Origin: Drosophila miranda
Taxonomy: Eukaryota > Arthropoda > Insecta > Diptera > Drosophilidae
Direction of reading: 5' to 3'
DNA length: 64,000 bases
NCBI RefSeq assembly: GCF_003369915.1
Contig: NW_022881603.1
Location: 22,131,515-22,195,514, forward strand
A model generated the notes under the pieces. That model saw only the letters and a program-made list of their open reading frames with translations, was not told the DNA's origin and searched no databases. Shown piece after piece: positions 55,221-64,000 of this stretch; position 1 is the stretch's first letter; every line of letters begins with the position of its first letter. The translations under genes were made by a program, and so were the position numbers.

Positions 55221-56561
55221 TGTTAAAGTTAGTATTTTTTTTAGTATTTTTATCTCCAATTTGTTTTATTAATAATATGTACTGGATGGTACAAATTGTA
55301 TTATTTTTTATTAGATTTATTTTTTTAATTATAAATAATTTTATAAATTATTGATCTGAAATTTCTTATTTTTTAGGGAGTGATATGCTTTCTTATGGAT
55401 TAAATTTGTTAAGTTTGTGAATTTGTTCTTTAATATTATTAGCTAGAGAAAGTGTTAATAAATATAATAATTATAAAAATTTATTTTTATTAAATGTTAT
55501 TTTATTATTGTTATTATTAGTTTTAACATTTAGAAGAATAAATTTATTTATATTTTATTTATTTTTTGAAAGAAGTTTAATTCCTACTTTATTTTTAATT
55601 TTAGGTTGAGGTTATCAACCTGAACGTTTACAGGCTGGTGTTTATTTATTATTTTACACTTTATTAGTTTCTTTACCTATATTAATTGGTATTTTTTATG
55701 TAATAAATGAAGTAAATTCAATAAATTTTTATTTAATAAATAATTATATATTTAATTATGATTTATTATATTTTTGTATATTGTGTCCTTTTTTAGTAAA
55801 AATACCAATGTTTTTAGTTCATTTATGATTGCCAAAAGCCCACGTTGAAGCTCCTGTTTCAGGTTCTATAATTTTGGCTGGAATTATATTAAAATTAGGA
55901 GGTTATGGTTTGTTACGGGTTATTTCGTTTCTTCAATTAATAAATTTAAAATATAGATTTATCTGGATTAGAATTAGTTTAGTGGGTGGTGTTTTAGTAA
56001 GATTAATTTGTTTACGACAAACTGATTTAAAAGCTTTAATTGCTTATTCTTCAGTTGCTCATATAGGAATTGTATTAGCTGGTCTTTTAACAATAACTTA
56101 TTGAGGATTATGTGGTTCATACACATTAATAATTGCTCATGGGCTTTGTTCTTCCGGATTATTTTGTTTAGCTAATGTATCTTATGAACGTTTAGGTAGA
56201 CGAAGTTTATTAATTAATAAAGGATTATTAAATTTTATACCTGCTATAACATTATGATGATTTTTATTAAGCTCAGCTAATATAGCAGCTCCTCCTACAT
56301 TAAATTTATTAGGAGAAATTTCTTTATAAAAATAGAATTGTTTCTTGATCATGATTAACAATAATTATATTATCATTTTTATCATTTTTTAGAGCAGCTT
56401 ACACTTTATATATATATTCTTTTAGTCAACATGGAAAATTATTTTCTGGTGTGTATTCTTTTAGAGGAGGGAAAATTCGTGAATATTTATTAATAATTTT
56501 ACATTGATTACCTCTAAATTTATTAATTTTAAGAAGAGACTCATGTATATTATGATTATAA
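55220..56561 (+). pseudogene. nad4: numt nad4 with 1-nt insertion
   Basis: NADH dehydrogenase subunit 4 starts ATG 55220. It includes the conserved [12 protein letters not shown] and [11 protein letters not shown] segments. At 56324-56332 CTTTATAAAAATAGA replaces the expected CTTTATTAAATAGA, adding one base and shifting the frame after LLGEISL. The shifted tail would otherwise end with TAA at 56559-56561. Confidence 0.88.
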
Positions 56562-56626
56562 ATTTAAATAGTTTAATAAAAATACTAATTTGTGGTGTTA
56601 GTAATATGAAATAATTCATTTTAGAT
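56562..56626 (+). tRNA. trnH: numt trnH(GUG)
   Basis: It lies between nad4 and nad5; ATTTAAATAG start; anticodon GTG in TTTGTGGTG. Confidence 0.87.
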
Positions 56627-56627
56627 C

Positions 56628-57280
56628 GTGAAATATTTATCAATTTGTAGAATTAGATTTGTTAATTTAATTTCTATTAGATTAAGTTGTTTTTTATTAA
56701 GTTTATATTTTTTATTAAATAATATAGTTTATTTTATTGAATTTGAATTGGTTTCATTAAATTCTTTGAGAATTGTAATAACTTTATTATTTGATTGAAT
56801 AAGTTTCTTATTTATATCTTTTGTTTTAATAATTGCTTCTTTAGTTATTTTTTATAGAAAAGAATATATAAGTAGAGATGAAAATATTAATCGATTTATT
56901 ATATTAGTTTTGATATTTGTTTTATCAATAATAATGTTAATTATTAGTCCTAATTTAATTAGAATTTTATTGGGTTGAGATGGTTTAGGATTATTTTTTT
57001 ATTGTTTAGTTATTTATTTTCAAAATGTAAAATCTTATAATGCTGGTATATTAACAGCATTATCAAATCGTGTGGGAGATGTAGCTTTATTGTTAGCTAT
57101 TGCTTGAATATTAAATTATGGGAGTTGAAACTATATTTTTTATTTAGAAGTTATAAAAAATGATTATGAAATATTAATAATTGGGTTTTTAGTTATATTA
57201 GCTTCTATAACTAAAAGAGCTCAGATTCCTTTTTCATCTTGATTACCAGCTGCTATGGCTGCTCCTACTCCTGTTTCTGC
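56628..57280 (+). pseudogene. nad5: numt nad5, 5' fragment
   Basis: NADH dehydrogenase subunit 5 begins GTG 56628 and is open for about 217 codons through PAAMAAPTPVSA. It is then cut by the numt end at 57280, where nuclear DINE-1 sequence begins. The remaining two thirds are absent. Confidence 0.9.
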
Positions 57281-57545
57281 GTAGCCGAGTCGATAAAGCT
57301 AGGTCTGTCCGTCCGGCTTGTTTGACGCCTAGTGCTTAGAGACTACATATAAGAGCTAGACAAAACTAATTTTGTATCCAGACCCCTGTTGTATCACACT
57401 GTTATAAGTTTATTTCAAAATTTCTCCCGCCCCCACAATATTGATCATACGAGAAAACTAAAATCGCAGAAACATAAAAAATGACCATATTTAGCAGATT
57501 GCGCTAACTTTAAAATATATGTATATAGATATAAAAGAGAAATGT
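57281..57545 (+). mobile_element. Right half of the DINE-1 interrupted by the numt
   Basis: It starts at AGCCGAGTCGATAAAGC and GTCTGTCCGTCCGG, the INE-1/DINE-1 segment that normally follows TTCTTGATCAGCATCAAT. It continues with a diverged copy of the element's body (CCCGCCCCCACAATATTG, ACGAGAAAACTAAAATCG). The orientation matches the left half at 40116-40171. Confidence 0.75.
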
Positions 57546-58900
57546 TAAGAAAGAATAATACATACATAACATTTTTCCCGGCGGTAGATTATAGTAATCC
57601 TAATTTCGGCACTGGTATGCGGCTGCTTAGGGCCTAGCCGGACAAAGCCAGGACCCTCTGGAGTATTCTCAAAGGGCATGGCTGCCTCATGCTTACCTCT
57701 GTAAGTAATCTCTAGTCTTTGGCATAACGAGGAATTTGCTGCAACCGCCATTTGTGTCCATATTTGGACACATGATATTTTGTGTGTTCTCGTTCATCAC
57801 GCTAGTTGGACTGTTTTACTTGATGATCGGTTTGATAACTTACACGAGCGCTTGTGCTCCATTAAAAGATGGGCAAAACATCTTCCGCCATCTTGACCCC
57901 GTGATCGATCTCAATCGCTACATGTCGGGGAGATCGGGAGAAACGAAACCATCGCTGCCAGTGTCGGATGCAATCAGGGCATGCAATGCAAATGAGTCCA
58001 TCTTTTGTTACACTTGGCTTGTTTCCCAGAGGGCAATGCCGGCTAGCTGTCGACCCCAGGGCTGGGTAGTTCCCCTTGCCCGCCAAATGTAGACAGAAAA
58101 GGAGACATACTACTTCTCGGGACATTAAAACTAACAACAACCTAAAGACAAAGAAAATCATAAACAGACGGCTATCAAGTGGGTGAAGCTTGGGTGTTAT
58201 CACTTCGCGCGCCCGCCCTACCTGTGACCAAACACAACGTTCATTTCGGCCACCCTCTGCTGGAACGGTAACGGCTGGCCTAATCCATGGCTTACGCCAC
58301 GCGCCCTCCCTCTATTTTAAATTTACTGCATCATTCTTCAGTATATATCCAAGCTTTAATAATCATAAATTGACAATTTCATCTTTCTCATAAATAAATA
58401 GATATACTCCAAATTATCACTAGCCAAAAAGAAACACCAAAACGTTCGACACAAAGGCAAACACGGAAATAACTGCTGAAATTTCGTTCAACCAACAGGT
58501 ATACCCTCACCCATACGTAATGGAATATGTGTAGATGAGTGGATCCAGTTTTACGGGAGTTAATTTAACTCGGGCCCCTACGGAGACTTTACCTACTAAG
58601 AGCTCTTGTTAAGGGTCCCCGGGACATAAACAATAAACAATATTTTTCCACATATCGCTCGACCAAATACGTTGGACTGATGGGACCCCCGCGTCACCCA
58701 CTAAGGGTTAATCTTCTGGAACTGAACAGCTGATCGCAGATTTAGGTTCGTGAAAGGTGTTGGTGTTTTTACATATTTTTTTCAATTGCCAAGATTTTAC
58801 GTTAAACGGTTTAAGCTAATACTAAATACTGAATAAAGGACAACACACGGAACAAAATAACATTTAATGTGGAACCGTGTTTGGAGTGCCGATTATGTTT
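57546..58900. other. Unidentified nuclear sequence
   Basis: This is about 1.35 kb between two DINE-1 copies. A minus-strand frame (57751-57545, MAVAANSSLCQRLEITYR then a GTAAGC donor-like site) and overlapping frames at 57736-58092 plus and 58203-57862 minus are open. None shows a domain I recognise. It could be a decayed gene, with an exon end at about 57703, or an old retroelement. Confidence 0.35.
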
Positions 58901-59884
58901 TTATACCCGATACTCAAAATGAGTATTGGGGTATATTAGATTTGTGGTAAAAGTGGATGTGTGTAACGTCCAAAAGGAATCGTTTCCGACCCCATAAAGT
59001 ATATATATTCTTGATCAGCATCAATAGCCGAGTCGATTGAGCCATGTCTGTCTGTCCGTCTGTCCGTCTGTCCGTCCGTCCGTTTGTCCGTCTGTCCGTC
59101 TGTCCGTCCCCTTCAGCGCCTAGTGCTCAAAGACTATAAGAGCTAGAGCAACGATGTTTTGGATCCAGACTTCTGTGATATGTCACTGCTACAAGAATAT
59201 TTCAAAACTTTGCCCCGCCCACTTCCGCCCCCACAAAGGGCGAAAATCTGTGGCATCCACAATTTTGACGATACGAGAAAACTAAAAACGCAGAATCGTA
59301 GAAGATGACTATATCTTCTAGAGTGCAAAATCTGAACCAGATCGTATAATTATTATATCAGAAAACAATTTCATTTTTTCTCGCCCTGCCTCTCTATAAC
59401 ACACACGTAGCATAGGCGGCTTTGCTTAGAGTAAAACATTAGCGCCTAGATCTCAGAGACTATAAAAGCTAGAGCAACCAAATTTGGTATCCGCACTCCT
59501 GTGATATCGGACCCTGACCGTTTCGTTTCAAAATTTCGCCACACCCCCTTCCGCCCCCACAAAGGACGAAAATCTGTTGCATCCACAATATTGAGGATAC
59601 GAGAAAACTAAAAACGCAGAATCATAGATAATGATCATATATATCAGATTGCTGAATCTGGATCAGATCAGATCATTTTTATAGCCAAAAGGAACAAATC
59701 AATTTGCACTGGCTACGCAGCACCCGACGTCACGCTCAGACTGATTTTCTGTCTCTCTCGCACGCACTCTTTGTCGTGTCGTTTAATATTAGCAGCGTCT
59801 GCCGGAGTAGAGCCATACTGACTTAGTATCGGGTATAACTGTAGAGTTGCGGTCTCCGCAGCAACTCACAACGTTCCCCCTCGT
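58901..59884 (+). mobile_element. DINE-1/INE-1 element, near full length
   Basis: It runs from TTATACCCGATACTCAAAATG to CAACGTTCCCCCTCG, opposite in orientation to the lbk-unit copies and closely similar to them. An expanded GTCTGTCCGTCC-type simple repeat occupies 59046-59110. It is non-coding. Confidence 0.85.
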
Positions 59885-60727
59885 TATTCTTTAAGTTCAA
59901 ACGACGTGGGCGATCGCTGGCCGTGGCCGGCCAGCCCTAAATTTATATATGTACATAGGTCCGTGCATACGTGTGCGCGTGTGTGTGTGTGAATAGGGTT
60001 TCGGGGTTTGAGACCAAACGTGTGGCACGCACTGGAAGGCGATGCAACGATCGTGCGGTGTGGCTAGAATCGCCCTGGCAGCTAAATCGTCCGCTTTCAC
60101 CCTCCCCCTTCACACGTCCCGCGCTACTTGGCTCACACACGCGCAACTGGAACGAACTCACTCAGGTTCACGTTGGACAGTCTTCTTCTCTGCAGTCGAC
60201 TTTCTCGAACTCCAGTGTTCCTCTCCAGGAAACCTTCTGGCCCGGTTCTGGTGGCTATGTTCCTTGCCGGCTGTGAGTAAAATTTTCTGCATTACAACCT
60301 ATTTTCTCGCCCGCTTTTTTCTGTACTCACTTCAAACTTTCTGCTTTAAGCACAAAATTTCAAATTTCGACGTTACTCTTCCGTCCACGCTCCACGATTT
60401 CCATAATCCAATCCACGTTTTCTAATATTTTCACTCCTATTTATCCCTTTTTCCCTTACTAATACATATAACTAATCCTATTCTATTACTTATATCCCCA
60501 GTACGGCTCCAGCTCCCCCCGATGTCACCATACTCCATCGAGCCTCCCTGGAATTCCGCTAGATGGAGCGTCGCCCTCAGCCCTGGCCACCTATCGTTCA
60601 GGTGGGACTGGAACACCACCACGAGTATGTCGTCAGTCCCAGGAGGGACAACATACGCGTGGGCATGCCCACCGGATTCCGGCGTGCCCTGCATTCTTCT
60701 GCCGCGCCCAACGTAGGCCACACCCAC
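59885..60727. other. Unassigned sequence, probably the 3' part of a gypsy-class element
   Basis: This lies just past the end of the minus-strand integrase frame (stop at 60734). It holds a CT/GT-rich region and a short minus frame (60727-60437) of unknown nature. It may contain the 3' untranslated part and LTR of that element, but no second LTR is present to confirm it. A (GT)n tract is at about 59978-59990. Confidence 0.35.
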
Positions 60728-60733
60728 ACCTCA

Positions 60734-61924
60734 CTACATTACCAGGTCTTTGGCGTGGTACACTCCTATGGGACGGCCGTTAAGGTCCTCCAGAGCATAC
60801 GCGTTCTCTCCTACTGGCTGCACTACCCGGCATCGGATGAATTTGCGCGCGAACTTGGCATTAAAGCCTTTTCCGAAGTCACTAAGGACAAAATTTCGGC
60901 GGAATACCTTTTGTCCCGGCCTCGCGTAAAACACCCGAGCTCGCTGGTTGTACCTTACCCTACTACGCTCGTATGCCTGATGTAAACTAGCGCGAATCCT
61001 CTCTTGGATGAGTTGTCGCTTGTCCTGACCCTCCAGCAGCGATATGTCATGCTCGCCGATTGACCGCAGTCGCTTCGCCAGCTTGTAGCATGACCCATGC
61101 AAATACATTTGCTGCCCGAAGACTGCAAAGAATGGTGTTACGCCTGTCGCCTCGTGAACCGAGTTCCTAATAGCCAGTTCTATCTCCGGCAGATGCACAT
61201 CCCAGTCCCGGTGATCGTCTTCCAGATACGCCCGAATCGCGATGAGTACTGTGCGATTCACGCGTTCGGCTGCGTTACTCTGCGGAGAATACACTGGCGT
61301 CCTCATATGAGTGACTCCGAATGTATCGGTCATCTCCTTAAAAGTTTTCGAGACGAACTGAGCCCCATTGTCCGAGTGAATCATCTCCGGCACTCTAAAC
61401 TTGTAAAACACCTCGTGAACGAGGAATCTTACAACTTCCTTTGCTGTGGCCTTGGTCATGGTCTTTAGGAATGTGAACTTAGAGAACTGGTCAACTACAA
61501 TAAATTCCACGCCTGACCGTTCTTTGACCGCGGATATTTGCCCAAAAAATCAATATAATGTTTTTGGAACGGGCGCTCATTGACCACTTCTTGCCCCATC
61601 CCGACCTGCATCCGATAATTCGGCGCTTTCGACTCCTTGCACACGGTGCACCGTCGGATATAATTCCGCACCTCTATCGCCATGTTCGGCCAGTAAAACT
61701 GCCTACGCAATAAGTGCAAGGTTTTCGCGATTCCTCCGTGCGCTGTCTTCTCTTCCGAATGTGCTTTGTCTATCAACACGGCCGTCAGCGAACTCGGAAC
61801 CCACAATTTCCAGACGGCGCCCTCCAGTTGATCATCCAATCGTTCAAAGCGCATGCGCTTGAATATCATGCCGTCAACAATCTGGAGATCAGGTAAGCGG
61901 TCTTGGTTCTTTGTTATTTCCTTC
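60734..61924 (-). pseudogene. Gypsy-class integrase fragment, frameshifted
   Basis: The minus-strand frame enters at about 61924 (KEITKNQDRLPDLQIVDG) already inside pol. It shows the integrase zinc finger (H...H...CTVCKESK) and then the catalytic core with FIVVDQFSKF, HSDNGAQFVS and SNAAERVNR. A C-terminal chromatin/DNA-binding region ends GVYHAKDLVM at 60734. One missing base near 61505 breaks the frame (ends 61495; resumes 61510). Reverse transcriptase and gag are absent, because the upstream side is cut at 61925 by the LTR of the neighbouring env-bearing element. It is an old, truncated LTR-retrotransposon unlike the one at 9689-14226. Confidence 0.8.
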
Positions 61925-62499
61925 TGTTAATGTGTGTGTGTGTGTAGGAAGCTAGGTTGCATACGGTACATAAACCGTCTACAGTTTGGTCGTCGCAACT
62001 AGAACTTGAACCAGTTGGACTGCGGAGTGGGTATCCTACGGTGCGCAAGTGAGGATCTGAAGACACGGCGACAGCCTCTGATGATTGCGATGGAAGATGA
62101 GTGAAAGGCAGCTATGGTACTGTTTCTGATACTGATTTTTATTGAACAAATGCATCTCCTTATATAGCTAGCAGTGGTATTCTTATTCTATGGGAAGGAA
62201 CGCACAGGCTCCTTGTGAGTGTATTTTTAGATTGGGTACACTTACTCTGTGCGGGGGTTATATTTCAGTGCATTTACTTAGGTACTTGGCGGCAATAAAG
62301 TAGATAGTTTATTGCTTGATCCCTTTTGGTGGGTTCGAGTTTACAAGTGCTATTGTCTATTCTTAGTTGCTAATGTATTTTTCGTGTCGTCATATTCAGT
62401 TACATAAAATGACATGGACAATTTTATTTATAAGTATTTGTGTATGAGATTGAACTGTATATTCCTGATATTCATTAAATACATGTCTGTGGCTGAACA
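61925..62499 (-). repeat. Probable 3' LTR of env-bearing element
   Basis: On the minus strand the stretch begins TGTTCAGCCACAG, immediately after a purine tract GGCCGGGAGAA, and ends ACATTAACA. That gives TGTT...AACA ends over about 575 bp. Inside are a TATA-like TATATAAGG (about 62157-62165) followed by AATAAAAATCAG. A (GT)n run lies at 61931-61945. The partner LTR is outside the window, so the boundaries are inferred. Confidence 0.55.
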
Positions 62500-62523
62500 T
62501 TCTCCCGGCCGTTGAACTGGTGT

Positions 62524-63996
62524 TCAACCATCGCTCAAGTCGACGGCAAACCGGCGTGCAGGGGGTATAGGGGGTGATGACATGGCTGGATCGGGATTTG
62601 ATGGCCTTGGTTTCCATAGTTGATACTTCTCTCGGTATACTTCAGTATTGCGAGCAGTGCAACCAGGGGACATGGAGAGTAGACCAGTTCCTTCCAGTGT
62701 TATGGTTGACGGAACTCCGTTGCATACTGCCTGAAGTTTAGTTATAGAATGCGTTGCGAAGATCCATTTATTTGGATGCTGAGTTTTTAGCCACACCGTA
62801 TCAGCCTTTGTGTGTGTTACCTGACACAGTGTTTCTGTTTTATTGTTAAACAGTTGAAACTCACAGCAATTGTCCACATTGAAGATCGTCTGATGGTCAA
62901 AGCAGATGAACTCCTCGTTGTGTACTTTAAGACAACGTTGGAATTCCTCTTGGGTAGTGCCCATGAACTGGTCTCGATGGATGTTCACCGTTATTATGGT
63001 AGTTCTGAGGTCAAATAGACTCCAGCTTGTTGAATCCCAAAACGGAATTGGGATGATGCTGAAAACTTCGAGCTGAGCTGTTGAAACTAGCGGTAGCGTC
63101 AGCTTGAAGATGACGTGTTTTGCAGTCGGGGTTCCTTCGGCTCGCATGATTCTGTATAGTTGAATCACCTCCTTCGTTGTGACCGGCAGCATTTGATCTT
63201 GTGGCAAATGATCCCGTATCTGGTCTAGTTGGTCTATTAGTTGCTCGGGAGACACCAGCGTGAAGTTTATTCTCCGATGATGAATACCGATTAGGACATC
63301 AGATATATCGGTCAGCATTCGTTGGAGAGTTGTTGTGAGCAGGGTTAATTGTGCTATTAGTCCTAAGTACGCTTGAGTCAGATGATCGCTGTGATATGAC
63401 CCTCTTTCTCGGTTGATAGTAGCCATATGCTGTTCCAAAATTTTTAGGCGATTATCAGTTGTTACTTTGTCTTTTCTGACTACGTTTATTGTCGCGTCGA
63501 CAATTGATGTTTGGTTTTGGAGCAGATGTAGTAGAAAGTCTTCATTGGTTTTCACTTTCTCAATTACTTGAGTCATCTCTTCTGCGTATTTTGCGTCGAG
63601 AACACCAAAAAGACTGCTTGCTACATTTCCTATGATGTCCAGCGGCGATCTGCGTTTTCGAGAAGTTTTCATTAAAACGCTTCCTGCTTGTAGCTCGTTA
63701 TGCACATGTTGAAAGTGTTGAACTATGGAGTTACATGCCGGAACATTTTTTAATTCAGGGCACATGTATCGTAACTCTGAAATTCCAGCAGACATTAGTT
63801 GCATATCCTTCCAATATGGGTCCAAGTCATAGTATACGATCATGGTCCACTCAGACGTTGCTATTCTTGATGTTCCAAGTTTCTCATAGAATATTCCAGG
63901 CTTGTTTGCGAATTGTGTCACATTTATTGACTGTGACAATGCTAATGGAAGCATGAGCAACAGCACCACTAATGTTGATGTTAATGTAGGTGACAA
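62524..63996 (-). CDS. Errantivirus-like envelope (Env) protein, no C-terminal membrane anchor seen
   Basis: The 490-codon frame starts with a hydrophobic signal peptide ending near ALSQS. A furin-type site RKRRSPLD (about residue 113) separates SU from TM, followed by a Gly/Ala-containing fusion-peptide-like stretch and a long helical region. A Cys-rich C-terminal half contains the motif GLLSMSPGC. This is the layout of insect endogenous retrovirus Env (baculovirus F-like fusion protein). The frame ends soon after the Cys-rich region without a hydrophobic anchor, and a purine tract and LTR-like sequence follow. The membrane segment therefore appears lost. Gag and pol of this element would lie right of the window. 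A domesticated env such as Iris is an alternative, but the adjacent LTR favours a retroelement. Confidence 0.75.
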   Translation of the reverse strand: MSPTLTSTLVVLLLMLPLALSQSINVTQFANKPGIFYEKLGTSRIATSEWTMIVYYDLDPYWKDMQLMSAGISELRYMCPELKNVPACNSIVQHFQHVHNELQAGSVLMKTSRKRRSPLDIIGNVASSLFGVLDAKYAEEMTQVIEKVKTNEDFLLHLLQNQTSIVDATINVVRKDKVTTDNRLKILEQHMATINRERGSYHSDHLTQAYLGLIAQLTLLTTTLQRMLTDISDVLIGIHHRRINFTLVSPEQLIDQLDQIRDHLPQDQMLPVTTKEVIQLYRIMRAEGTPTAKHVIFKLTLPLVSTAQLEVFSIIPIPFWDSTSWSLFDLRTTIITVNIHRDQFMGTTQEEFQRCLKVHNEEFICFDHQTIFNVDNCCEFQLFNNKTETLCQVTHTKADTVWLKTQHPNKWIFATHSITKLQAVCNGVPSTITLEGTGLLSMSPGCTARNTEVYREKYQLWKPRPSNPDPAMSSPPIPPARRFAVDLSDG

Positions 63997-64000
63997 TTTT

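Noticed and set aside
59046-59110. GTCTGTCC simple repeat as a regulatory array
   Set aside because: It is a known variable tract within DINE-1 and occurs, shorter, in the other copies.

Overview
This is eukaryotic nuclear DNA from a Drosophila. I infer the obscura group, and most likely the degenerating neo-Y of D. miranda or a similar non-recombining chromosome. The evidence is short GT-AG introns, INE-1/DINE-1 interspersed repeats, and a block of host genes that I recognise as neighbours on D. melanogaster 2R (Muller element C): lambik (lbk, the fly LRIG), the Yju2/CCDC94 splicing-factor homologue (CG8435) and the receptor tyrosine phosphatase Ptp52F. Every host gene copy seen here carries disabling lesions, and the region is loaded with transposons, a tandem gene amplification and a large mitochondrial insertion. 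The species and chromosome assignment is inference; the lesions and structures are read from the sequence.

Layout. Positions 1-29992 are a head-to-tail array of five units of about 5.1 kb. Each unit holds a 5'-truncated lbk (LRRs, three Ig domains, TM, cytoplasmic tail), a DINE-1 element in its 3' UTR, the lbk/CG8435 intergenic DNA and the last 16 codons of CG8435 in antisense. The unit-to-unit junction joins CG8435 coding DNA directly to an internal lbk LRR exon. Unit 2 also carries a Ty3/gypsy retrotransposon with 110-bp LTRs (9689-14226). At 29945-35571 lie CG8435 and Ptp52F, both on the minus strand and both broken; a deletion apparently fused the end of Ptp52F to codon 4 of CG8435. At 35937-38165 is a Transib (RAG1-like) DNA transposon with RSS-heptamer-like ends and a 5-bp target duplication. 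From about 39085 to 40190 are exons of an unidentified gene.

Positions 40172-57280 are a nuclear mitochondrial insertion (numt) of about 12.6 kb running atp6 - cox2 - cox1 - nad2 - control region - 12S - 16S - nad1 - cob - nad6 - nad4 - nad5. It lies inside a DINE-1 whose two halves remain on either side, and it is interrupted by a Ty1/copia element with identical LTRs (50085-54607). Frameshifts in cox1, nad2 and nad4 show that it is not functional mtDNA. The right end (57281-64000) holds DINE-1 copies, unidentified sequence, an integrase-domain remnant of a gypsy-class element, and the 3' LTR and env gene of an errantivirus-like element that continues past the window edge.

No cooperating genetic system was found. 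The window reads as a record of amplification, decay, organelle DNA capture and nested transposition on a non-recombining chromosome.
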